Origin: Comamonadaceae bacterium
Lineage (GTDB): Bacteria > Pseudomonadota > Gammaproteobacteria > Burkholderiales > Burkholderiaceae_C
Reading direction: 5' to 3'
Assembly: GCA_947454585.1 (NCBI GenBank)
Contig: CANGML010000115.1
Coordinates: 1-5,980 of the forward strand
Length of the DNA: 5,980 nt
The notes beneath the pieces were generated by a model. It was given only the letters and a program-made list of their open reading frames with translations. It searched no databases and had not been told where the DNA came from. Made by a program: the position numbers and the translations under genes. Positions within the stretch are counted from its first letter, which is position 1; every line of letters starts with the position of its first letter. Of the stretch, positions 1-4,870 are shown piece after piece.

Positions 1-758
1 GCGGCTCCTGCCGCCAAGAAGGCGGTAGCTGGGAAAATCGCCAAGCCATAGCCCAATGACTTGAGCTCCTCATGCGTGAGGACCGGCGTGCGACCGCCTT
101 CGACCATATTCGCCACCAAGGGCAGGTCAAAAGCACGTGTGATGGTGGCCATTTCTTCGACGGACTCGGGACTTTCGACAAACAACAAGTCAGCGCCTGC
201 CCGCGCATACATTTCTGCGCGGCGTAAGGCCTCGTCGAGGCCAAGCGTGGTCCGAGCATCGGTTCGCGCAATGATTAAAAAATTGGGGTCATTACGTGTC
301 TCGGCCGCTACGCGAATCTTGTCTGCCATTTGCTCTGCAGGGATCACGCGACGTCCCAACATATGGCCGCATTTTTTGGGAAATTCTTGATCTTCAATTT
401 GAATCGCACAAGCGCCCGCAGCCTCGTAGCCGCGCACCGTGTGCATCACATTGAGCAAGCCTCCAAAGCCGGTGTCAGCGTCACAGATCATGGGCGTGCT
501 GGTGATCGTGGCAAACTGCTGCACGCGGTTCACCATGTCGGCATAACTGGCTAAACCTGCATCTGGCAAGCCAAGATAAGAGGCCACTGTGCCGTAGCCT
601 GTCATGTACAAGGCATCAAATCCCATGCGATCTGCAATGGTGGCCGATACCATTTCAAAGACACCTGGCGCGATGACCAGTTCTCCTTTTTTGATACGAC
701 TGCGCAGCAGTGCGCGACGTTGTTCATTGCTGGGTGGTTTTATGCCATATTGGGTCAT
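1..758 (-). CDS. Isocitrate lyase/PEP mutase superfamily C-C lyase, C-terminus cut by window edge
   Basis: This gene has no stop in the window; 252 complete codons are visible from the ATG at 758. The conserved path of the isocitrate lyase/phosphoenolpyruvate mutase superfamily is clear: YMTGYG near residue 51, DADTGFG at 93-99 and IEDQ at 121-124 (Mg2+ binding region), KKCGH at 128-132, ARTDA at 164-168, FVE at 193-195 and NMVEGG at 217-222. In this family a Cys in the K[KR]CGH loop marks C-C bond lyases (isocitrate, 2-methylisocitrate, 2,3-dimethylmalate lyases), whereas phosphonate mutases and oxaloacetate decarboxylases lack it. I therefore infer a cytoplasmic lyase that cleaves a substituted malate- or citrate-like acid into two smaller acids. 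Databases often label such proteins carboxyvinyl-carboxyphosphonate phosphorylmutase; the Cys argues against that reaction. An AGAGG Shine-Dalgarno lies 7 nt before the start, inside the upstream monooxygenase gene. The family is secure; the substrate is unknown. Confidence 0.9.
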   Translation of the reverse strand, partial: MTQYGIKPPSNEQRRALLRSRIKKGELVIAPGVFEMVSATIADRMGFDALYMTGYGTVASYLGLPDAGLASYADMVNRVQQFATITSTPMICDADTGFGGLLNVMHTVRGYEAAGACAIQIEDQEFPKKCGHMLGRRVIPAEQMADKIRVAAETRNDPNFLIIARTDARTTLGLDEALRRAEMYARAGADLLFVESPESVEEMATITRAFDLPLVANMVEGGRTPVLTHEELKSLGYGLAIFPATAFLAAGA

Positions 759-770
759 AGGATGGCCTCT
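755..770 (-). promoter_or_regulatory. ATGA start/stop overlap with internal ribosome binding site
   Basis: The monooxygenase TGA (757-755) shares two bases with the lyase ATG (758-756), giving ATGA on the minus strand. AGAGG at 770-766 lies 7 nt before the ATG, within the last codons of the monooxygenase. This geometry is typical of translational coupling, so the two enzymes are probably made together from one mRNA. It also fixes the lyase start. Confidence 0.75.
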
Positions 771-1951
771 GCGCGACGTAATGCATCAATCATGGATGTC
801 TTTCTCAAATAGTTTCGCGTTGAAATCGGGTCGTTAGCGATAGCACGCAGTTCATCATGGGTCTTCTTTCGTAACTGTGGGTCCCGCTCTTCGATTTCTT
901 TTTTATTTCGCGCGGTATTGGCATTGATGTATTCAATGGCAATGGTGCGACGTTGGCGCTCATAACGATCGAGTGCTTCTGGGCGCTCGCTGCCTTGCAA
1001 GACAGACAAAAGTTTTTCGCAGAGATTGAAGGCGTCGTGAACACCGCCGTTCATGCCCATGCCCCCCAAGGGGTTGTTGATGTGTGCGGCGTCGCCCGCT
1101 AGAAATACGCGATGTTGACGAAAAGTAGCTGCGACACGCTGGTGGACTTTGTACAAGGTGCGGTGCGAGGTCTCGTAAGGCTTTGGCTGAGGCAACAGCT
1201 CTTGCAAACGTTTTTGTACGGACGCATCGCCCATGACTTCTGCATCACTTTCCTCCAACTTGGTTGGAAAGAGCACGCGCCATAAAGTGGGCACTCTCAG
1301 CAAGACGCACCACTCTTGGGGGTCAGAGCAGTAGTTGACATAAGACAAATGCGGCAGGTGGTCTGCATATTCAAAGGCAGTTGAAATCACCAGGAAGCGC
1401 TCAGGGTACGTGTAGCCTTCGAACGCAATGCCTAGACTTTTGCGCACAGCGCTGGATGCGCCGTCTGCACCAATCAAATAATCAGTTTGCAGTTGGTGCG
1501 TTTCGCCATGGGTTTTGAGGGTCGTTGAAACCGCATCCGCTGTTTGCGACACGGCCTCCACTTGGGTTTCGAACATGACTTGAACATCGGGCATTTGTGC
1601 AAGCTTGGCCCTGATCAGGTGGGTTAACTTCCACTGTTCACATTGCAAACGAAACGGAAAGTTGGTGTCATCTTTGAGCGTGTCCATGTCGAACTCTGCA
1701 ATGAGTCCGTCTTTTCTGTCGCGCTGTTGGGTGAAGCGCGCCACCAAACCTTGTGGAATCAACGCATCGGTGAGTCCATACCGCGACAGCATGTCTAGAG
1801 TAGGGGGATGAAAAGTCGAAGCCCTCAAATCGATGTTGAGGTCGTTGGCCTCTTCAACCACCGTGACGCGAATGCCAGCGGCACCCAGCACCAAGGCGCT
1901 GACCAACCCAACCGGCCCAGCACCAGCGACCAAGACGTGTGGCGTTTTCAT
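755..1951 (-). CDS. Class A FAD-dependent monooxygenase (aromatic hydroxylase family)
   Basis: A 398-residue protein with the three hallmarks of p-hydroxybenzoate hydroxylase-type flavoproteins. These are the N-terminal Rossmann GAGPVG at residues 10-15 ending in acidic E33, the DG motif GADGASSAVR at 161-170 (FAD/NAD(P)H contacts), and the GD motif FLAGDAAH at 283-290 followed by NPLGGMGMNGGVHDA. Family members use NAD(P)H and O2 to hydroxylate aromatic or heteroaromatic rings, or sometimes to do Baeyer-Villiger-like chemistry. The length fits the core fold without the extra C-terminal thioredoxin-like domain of phenol hydroxylase or MhpA types. A GGGAG ribosome binding site sits 4 nt before the ATG, and the start lies just ahead of the glycine-rich motif as expected. 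It is the first gene of an operon with the coupled lyase and is divergent from a GntR/FCD regulator. There is no membrane segment, so it should be cytoplasmic. The substrate cannot be read from the sequence. Confidence 0.9.
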   Translation of the reverse strand: MKTPHVLVAGAGPVGLVSALVLGAAGIRVTVVEEANDLNIDLRASTFHPPTLDMLSRYGLTDALIPQGLVARFTQQRDRKDGLIAEFDMDTLKDDTNFPFRLQCEQWKLTHLIRAKLAQMPDVQVMFETQVEAVSQTADAVSTTLKTHGETHQLQTDYLIGADGASSAVRKSLGIAFEGYTYPERFLVISTAFEYADHLPHLSYVNYCSDPQEWCVLLRVPTLWRVLFPTKLEESDAEVMGDASVQKRLQELLPQPKPYETSHRTLYKVHQRVAATFRQHRVFLAGDAAHINNPLGGMGMNGGVHDAFNLCEKLLSVLQGSERPEALDRYERQRRTIAIEYINANTARNKKEIEERDPQLRKKTHDELRAIANDPISTRNYLRKTSMIDALRRAEAIL

Positions 1952-1967
1952 TGCTCTCCCAAATTAA

Positions 1968-1982
1968 AAATGTACACAAATT
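1968..1982. promoter_or_regulatory. Putative GntR/FCD operator 1, monooxygenase side
   Basis: The 15-mer AAATGTACACAAATT contains TGT-AC-ACA, a short palindrome of the TTGTnnACAA type known for several FCD-family GntR repressors. Its reverse-orientation counterpart at 2103-2117 matches at 12 of 15 positions (AAATGTRYACAARTT). The site ends 16 bp upstream of the monooxygenase ATG, where a bound repressor could block transcription. The mirrored placement supports function; binding by the neighbouring regulator is inferred. Confidence 0.6.
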
Positions 1983-1994
1983 GAAGATCGTTAG

Positions 1995-2017
1995 TATGGA
2001 TAAACTACAAATCCATA
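1995..2017. repeat. Inverted repeat, 7-bp arms with 9-bp spacer
   Basis: TATGGAT (1995-2001) and ATCCATA (2011-2017) are perfect inverted repeats around AAACTACAA. The element lies in the AT-rich divergent promoter region, 44 bp from the monooxygenase start. It could be a binding site for a second regulator or overlap the operon promoter. No function can be assigned from sequence alone, and AT-rich DNA yields some dyads by chance. Confidence 0.45.
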
Positions 2018-2046
2018 AATTTTCTCTATTAAAACAAGCTAAAACG

Positions 2047-2079
2047 TGCGAAAAACTAGGTTAAACCCTAGAATTCGCA
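2047..2079. repeat. Nested inverted repeat in the divergent intergenic region
   Basis: The outer arms TGCGAA (2047-2052) and TTCGCA (2074-2079) enclose inner arms CTAGG (2056-2060) and CCTAG (2067-2071) around a 6-nt centre. All four arms share nearly the same axis (about 2063), giving an imperfect 33-bp dyad with 11 paired positions and a 3/2-nt internal bulge. No U-tract follows on either strand, so it is not an intrinsic terminator. It may be a protein-binding site or an RNA hairpin in the gntR leader. Confidence 0.5.
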
Positions 2080-2102
2080 AACATCAAGTTTGAACTGAGC
2101 TT

Positions 2103-2117
2103 AACTTGTACACATTT
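2103..2117. promoter_or_regulatory. Putative GntR/FCD operator 2, regulator side
   Basis: AACTTGTACACATTT on the plus strand is the mirror-image partner of operator 1, with the same TGT-AC-ACA core. It ends 17 bp before the regulator start, matching the 16-bp gap of operator 1, which suggests autoregulation. The two cores are centred 136 bp apart, close to 13 helical turns, so both could lie on one DNA face. Regulator binding is inferred. Confidence 0.6.
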
Positions 2118-2134
2118 ACCTGTCTTTCAACGTC

Positions 2135-2809
2135 ATGACACGTGCCAGCAGCATTGCATATGAATCTGTTCGCCAACTGATTTTGCAAGGCGCATATGCG
2201 CCCGGTCAACGCTTGCTGGAAGAAGAGTTGGCCACACGTGTGGGTGTATCGCGCACCTCTTTGCGCGATTGCTTACGCCGTTTAGCGGGTGAAGGTTTGG
2301 TTCGGATCGAGGCCAACCGAGGAACCTTTGTGGCCTCGCACAGCAGCGAGGAAATTGAAGAGATTTTTCAACTCCGTGCCGTCCTCGAAGGGCATGCCAC
2401 CGCTTTGGCCGCCGTGCATGCCACTGCGCAAGACTTGGATGAGTTGACCGTCATCGCCACAGAGATCGATGCGTTGCTGGGCCAGCCAGACCTGACAGAT
2501 GCCGATTTGTTTGCCGCCTTCCAGGCGTGTAACACGCGCTTTCATTTATGCATCTTGCGTGCGAGTGGTTCAAAACGCCTGCTGTCCATGTCCACGGCTT
2601 TGTTGGAATTACCCTTGGTGACCATGAAGGCGCAAATGTGGCCGGGAGAAGTGTCCGTCCGACGTTCCAACGAGCAGCATTGGGAAATCATCCAAGCGCT
2701 GCGTTCAAAAGACCCCTTATTGAGTCGCCTGATTTTGCAAACGCACATCATGTCCACCCGCCCTCGCGCCAGGGTGGCGCAGGGCATTTCAAGTCCAGCG
2801 CTTTTTTAA
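2135..2809 (+). CDS. GntR-family transcriptional regulator, FadR/FCD subfamily
   Basis: A 224-residue regulator. Residues 5-67 form the GntR winged helix-turn-helix: G-AYAPGQRLLEEELA, the recognition helix around SRTSLRDCLRRL at 39-50, and the wing EANRGTFVA at 59-67. Residues 72-205 are an all-helical FCD ligand-binding domain. Its usual metal/ligand residues are recognisable as N133 with H137 (CNTRFH), H182 (EQHWEII) and H204 (LQTHI). FCD proteins typically bind small organic acids through a divalent metal and release DNA on binding. The gene is divergent from the monooxygenase-lyase operon, so it most likely represses that operon and itself through the two mirrored TGT-AC-ACA sites. No convincing Shine-Dalgarno precedes the ATG at 2135 and no alternative upstream start exists in frame, so translation may be weak or from a short leader. 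The exact inducer is unknown. Confidence 0.93.
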   Translation: MTRASSIAYESVRQLILQGAYAPGQRLLEEELATRVGVSRTSLRDCLRRLAGEGLVRIEANRGTFVASHSSEEIEEIFQLRAVLEGHATALAAVHATAQDLDELTVIATEIDALLGQPDLTDADLFAAFQACNTRFHLCILRASGSKRLLSMSTALLELPLVTMKAQMWPGEVSVRRSNEQHWEIIQALRSKDPLLSRLILQTHIMSTRPRARVAQGISSPALF

Positions 2810-2842
2810 ACAGCCACAGCCCGAGAGGCTGCACGGGTCAGC

Positions 2843-3340
2843 TCAGCGCGTCTGAGCTCTGCAAGCCGCCTGCATGTCACGGTCACGAATAAAGCCGCAT
2901 TGGCTGCTGCCACCACCCGTTTCTGCGCGGCACATGGCTTGCAGATCGTGATCGCGGATAAAGCCACATTGACTTTGACCACCACCGGATGTGGCACGGC
3001 AATAGGCTTGCTTATCGGGGTTTTGTATGAACCCACATTGGCTAGCGCTGCTGTGCGTGTTCGCGCGGTCTGCGCTGGCCCTGCAAGCCGCTTGCATGTC
3101 GTGGTCACGAATAAAGCCGCATTGGCTGCTGCCACCACCTGTGTCGGCACGGCAGCGTGCCTGCAGGTCGCTGTCGCGAATAAACCCGCAGTGGCTAGCG
3201 CCGCCCCCGCTGATGGCGCGGCAATAAGCTTGACGGTCTGGGTTTTGGATAAAACCACAGTCAGCTTGCTGGGCGAATGTGTGGGTGCTCGCCAGCAGGC
3301 AGGCTAGCGCTAGCAGTGCACGACGGTACTGGGTTGTCAT
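2843..3340 (-). CDS. Exported cysteine-rich six-repeat protein, no family recognised
   Basis: A 165-residue protein with an N-terminal signal peptide: basic YRR, hydrophobic ALLALACLLA, then a likely signal peptidase I cut after TFA at residue 23. The mature part is almost wholly six repeats starting at C28, C51, C74, C102, C125 and C148. Each reads C-G-F-I-[QR]-[DN]-x-D-x-Q-A-x-C-R-A, with its two Cys exactly 12 positions apart. Repeats are joined by Gly/Ser linkers (GGGSSQ), except for a longer linker after repeat 3. The 12 mature Cys in even pairs suggest disulfides in the periplasm or outside the cell, or metal binding. The start is supported by GGAGAA 6 nt upstream and by the signal peptide that follows. 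It converges on gntR (33-bp gap, no clear terminator) and is divergent from rdgC. Open overlapping frames here are by-products of repetition. I cannot name a function. Confidence 0.85.
   Translation of the reverse strand: MTTQYRRALLALACLLASTHTFAQQADCGFIQNPDRQAYCRAISGGGASHCGFIRDSDLQARCRADTGGGSSQCGFIRDHDMQAACRASADRANTHSSASQCGFIQNPDKQAYCRATSGGGQSQCGFIRDHDLQAMCRAETGGGSSQCGFIRDRDMQAACRAQTR
2846..3259. repeat. Coding tandem repeat: duplicated three-unit block, 222-bp period
   Basis: On the minus strand the block 3259-3038 (repeats 1-3) is followed by 3037-2846 (repeats 4-6), the second copy ending at the gene's C-terminus. Repeats 1 and 4 share QNPD-QAYCRA-SGGG, 2 and 5 share RD-DLQA-CRA-TGGG, and 3 and 6 share RD-DMQAACRA. 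At DNA level, 2881-2917 and 3103-3139 are identical over 37 bp at an offset of 222 bp. The monomer period is 69 bp. This points to an internal duplication of an existing trimer. Confidence 0.85.
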
Positions 3341-3374
3341 TCGAGTTCTCCGTGAGCTTTAATTCTCGCCGTGA

Positions 3375-3401
3375 TTTGAGGTGAGGGGTAGGCGTTAAAA
3401 T
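3375..3401 (+). promoter_or_regulatory. Weak promoter-like element ahead of rdgC leader
   Basis: TAAAAT at 3396-3401 is a good match to a sigma-70 -10 hexamer. The only -35-like sequence, TTTGAG at 3375-3380, is poor and its 15-bp spacing is short. If real, transcription would begin near 3408, immediately before the hairpin terminator at 3415, and could continue into rdgC. The call is tentative. Confidence 0.3.
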
Positions 3402-3414
3402 CATCACAACTCTT

Positions 3415-3445
3415 AAAGCCAACTCTTGCGGTTGGCTTTTTTATT
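3415..3445 (+). terminator. Intrinsic terminator in the rdgC leader
   Basis: AAAGCCAAC (3415-3423) pairs perfectly with GTTGGCTTT (3431-3439) around a 7-nt loop, followed on the plus strand by a T-rich tail to 3445. On the minus strand the tail is poor, so it acts mainly rightward. No plus-strand gene ends nearby: gntR ends about 600 bp earlier, beyond an opposing gene. It may attenuate rdgC or end a short or antisense transcript. Confidence 0.7.
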
Positions 3446-3484
3446 TCGTCAAGTTCGGCAAGCGCTCAAAACCAAAGGTTAGCT

Positions 3485-4381
3485 GTGTTCAAAAATGTGA
3501 TGGTGTATCGAATCGGCGAGGGCTGGAGCCCTAGCTTGCCGCAAATTGAACAAGCTTTAGACCTTGAGCGCTTTGTGCCCTGTGGTGCTAGCCAAGAAAA
3601 ATCGATCGGCTGGATTGAGCCGCGTGGTGATGCCCATGGCCCGTTGGTCGAGGCCGTGAATGGCCAGCGCATTTTCAAACTCAAGATCGAGACCCGCAGC
3701 GTGCCCGCCTCGGTGGTGATGCGCAAAGCCAAAGCGCACAGCGCACAGATTGAGGCAACCGAAGGTCGCAAGCCTGGCAAGAAAGAAATGAAGGAAATCA
3801 AAGAAGACGTGAAGCTGTCTTTGATGCCCATGGCCTTCAGCAAAGAAGCGTCCGTGTGGGTGTGGGTGGATCCCACCACTCAACTGTTGGTCATTGACGC
3901 AGCCAGCCAAGCCAAAGCGGATGAGGTGATCACTCTGTTGGTCAAGTCCTTTCTAGGCTTGAATTTGGCGTTGATCAACACGCAGACGTCACCCCAATCG
4001 GCGATGGCTTCTTGGCTCATCACACAAGAGGCGCCTGCGGGCTTTAGTGTGGACCGCGAATGCGAGCTCAAGGCCGCTGACGAGTCCAAGTCCGTGGTGC
4101 GTTATGTGCGCCATCCGTTGGATACCGACGAAGTCAAGCAGCATGTTGAAGGCGGCAAGCTGCCCACGCGTTTGTCGATGACGTGGCAAGGTCGCGTGTC
4201 GTTCTCGTTGACTGAAGCGTTGCAGTTGAAAAAAATGACCTTCTTGGATGTGGTGTTTGAAGAGACATCTGCTGAGAGGGATGAAGGATTTGATGCCGAT
4301 GTGGCTCTTGCCACCGGCGAGCTCAGCAAGTTGTTGCCTGACTTGTTCGAGGCTTTGGGGGGCGAGCAGGCGCTGGCCTAA
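3485..4381 (+). CDS. rdgC: RdgC, recombination-associated nucleoid protein
   Basis: A 298-residue protein that aligns along its length with E. coli RdgC as I remember it (303 residues). Shared blocks are FKNVMVYRI at 2-10, the PCG region at 32-34, NGQ at 59-61, KKEMKEIKEDVKLSLMPMAFS at about 99-119 (only part is diagnostic), WVD at 127-129, the LTMTWQ-like strand near 230-235 with following MTFLD at 251-255, and TGELSKLLPDLFEALGGE at 278-294. RdgC forms a ring-shaped dimer around double-stranded DNA, limits RecA filament activity and helps at stalled replication forks; in Neisseria it affects pilin antigenic variation. The start is GTG at 3485, chosen because AAAGG lies 6 nt upstream, the known N-terminal motif follows at once, and no in-frame ATG exists earlier. 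It is divergent from the repeat protein and its end overlaps the convergent gene at 4378. Confidence 0.95.
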   Translation: MFKNVMVYRIGEGWSPSLPQIEQALDLERFVPCGASQEKSIGWIEPRGDAHGPLVEAVNGQRIFKLKIETRSVPASVVMRKAKAHSAQIEATEGRKPGKKEMKEIKEDVKLSLMPMAFSKEASVWVWVDPTTQLLVIDAASQAKADEVITLLVKSFLGLNLALINTQTSPQSAMASWLITQEAPAGFSVDRECELKAADESKSVVRYVRHPLDTDEVKQHVEGGKLPTRLSMTWQGRVSFSLTEALQLKKMTFLDVVFEETSAERDEGFDADVALATGELSKLLPDLFEALGGEQALA

Positions 4382-4761
4382 TCGACGATCAGCGCCGTGT
4401 TTAAACGACGCGCCCGGTGGTCCACGTAGTAGCCACCAAACTCGGTGTAACGCAGCACATACTGCTGGCACTTGCTGCAGGCGTGTACATCACAGCGGTT
4501 GTAGGGAAACGACTTTAAGGCCACGGGTGCATCGGCTGATTCGTAGCGCGTGCCCGCTGGGTGATGCTCTTCAAATGTGGGCTCGTAAAGATCAGGATCA
4601 CGCAGCGTCGCCGCCAGGTGCAAGTGCGCAGCGGGCCACGCCGTGTCGTTGACGCTCTCCCAACCTGCGCAGTGTTGCAGGCTGCATTGGCAATCGGTGT
4701 GGGGTTTGTCAGCCAACTGGTGCAGGGCTTCAGGGGTGCTGATGAACGGAACAGAACTCAT
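4378..4761 (-). CDS. Hypothetical protein with Cys/His clusters
   Basis: A 127-residue protein with no family I can name. It carries two cysteine groups: C24-x-C26 with C31 near the N-terminus, and C90-x4-C95-x2-C98 with H93 near the C-terminus. The latter is followed by an aromatic stretch YVLRYTEFGGYYVDHRAR (101-118). The spacing suggests a small zinc site or zinc ribbon-like fold, but this is inference. There is no signal peptide or membrane segment, so it is probably cytoplasmic. Its TAG stop (4380-4378) overlaps the rdgC TAA tail to tail, sharing CTAA, so no terminator separates the convergent genes. Only a weak GAG-containing ribosome binding site precedes the ATG at 4761. It lies downstream of gltA on the same strand but behind that gene's strong terminator, so it is likely expressed separately. 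Unlike the overlapping frames here, it has a coherent amino acid composition. Confidence 0.7.
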   Translation of the reverse strand: MSSVPFISTPEALHQLADKPHTDCQCSLQHCAGWESVNDTAWPAAHLHLAATLRDPDLYEPTFEEHHPAGTRYESADAPVALKSFPYNRCDVHACSKCQQYVLRYTEFGGYYVDHRARRLNTALIVD

Positions 4762-4799
4762 AGCTCAGAGCCTACCACCGCTCGCGAGTCATCCCAACG

Positions 4800-4831
4800 C
4801 AAAAACAAAAAAGCCCCGCAGAGCGGGGCTT
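4800..4831 (-). terminator. Intrinsic terminator of gltA
   Basis: On the minus strand AAGCCCCGC (4831-4823) pairs perfectly with GCGGGGCTT (4819-4811) around a 3-nt loop, and is followed by TTTTGTTTTTG (4810-4800). The GC-rich 9-bp stem and U-tract are textbook for Rho-independent termination. It lies about 40 bp after the gltA stop and ahead of the next minus-strand gene, whose start is at 4761. Confidence 0.92.
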
Positions 4832-4836
4832 CTGGT

Positions 4837-4857
4837 TGTCGCGAACGTGTCGCGACA
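4837..4857. repeat. Perfect inverted repeat in gltA 3' UTR
   Basis: TGTCGCGA (4837-4844) and TCGCGACA (4850-4857) form 8-bp arms around ACGTG, between the gltA stop codon and its terminator hairpin. Because TCGCGA is itself palindromic, TGTCGCGA also recurs as a direct repeat at 4848-4855. In RNA it would make a stable second hairpin that could protect the mRNA 3' end. A protein-binding role is also possible. Confidence 0.65.
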
Positions 4858-4870
4858 GGCGGTGCGCGTT

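Noticed and set aside
61..837. Several plus-strand open frames opposite the lyase gene
   Set aside because: The minus strand shows all superfamily motifs without interruption, so the plus frames are shadows.
1148..1157. TTGTACAA palindrome inside the monooxygenase gene, similar to the operator core
   Set aside because: It encodes the conserved-looking LYKV segment, lacks the AC-centre spacing of the two intergenic sites, and is far from any start.
2811..2831. Small CAGCC/GGCTG hairpin between gntR and the repeat gene as a terminator
   Set aside because: The stem is only 5 bp and neither strand has a proper U-tract after it.
2846..3259. Regularly spaced repeats that might suggest a CRISPR array
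   Set aside because: The period is 69 bp with coding-level degeneracy and no unique spacers. It translates into a coherent repeat protein.
2806..3307. Long overlapping open frames on both strands across the repeat gene, including a 150-codon minus frame and a 135-codon plus frame
   Set aside because: They are open because the repeated DNA lacks stops in those frames. Only the 2843-3340 frame has a ribosome binding site, a signal peptide and a conserved Cys pattern.
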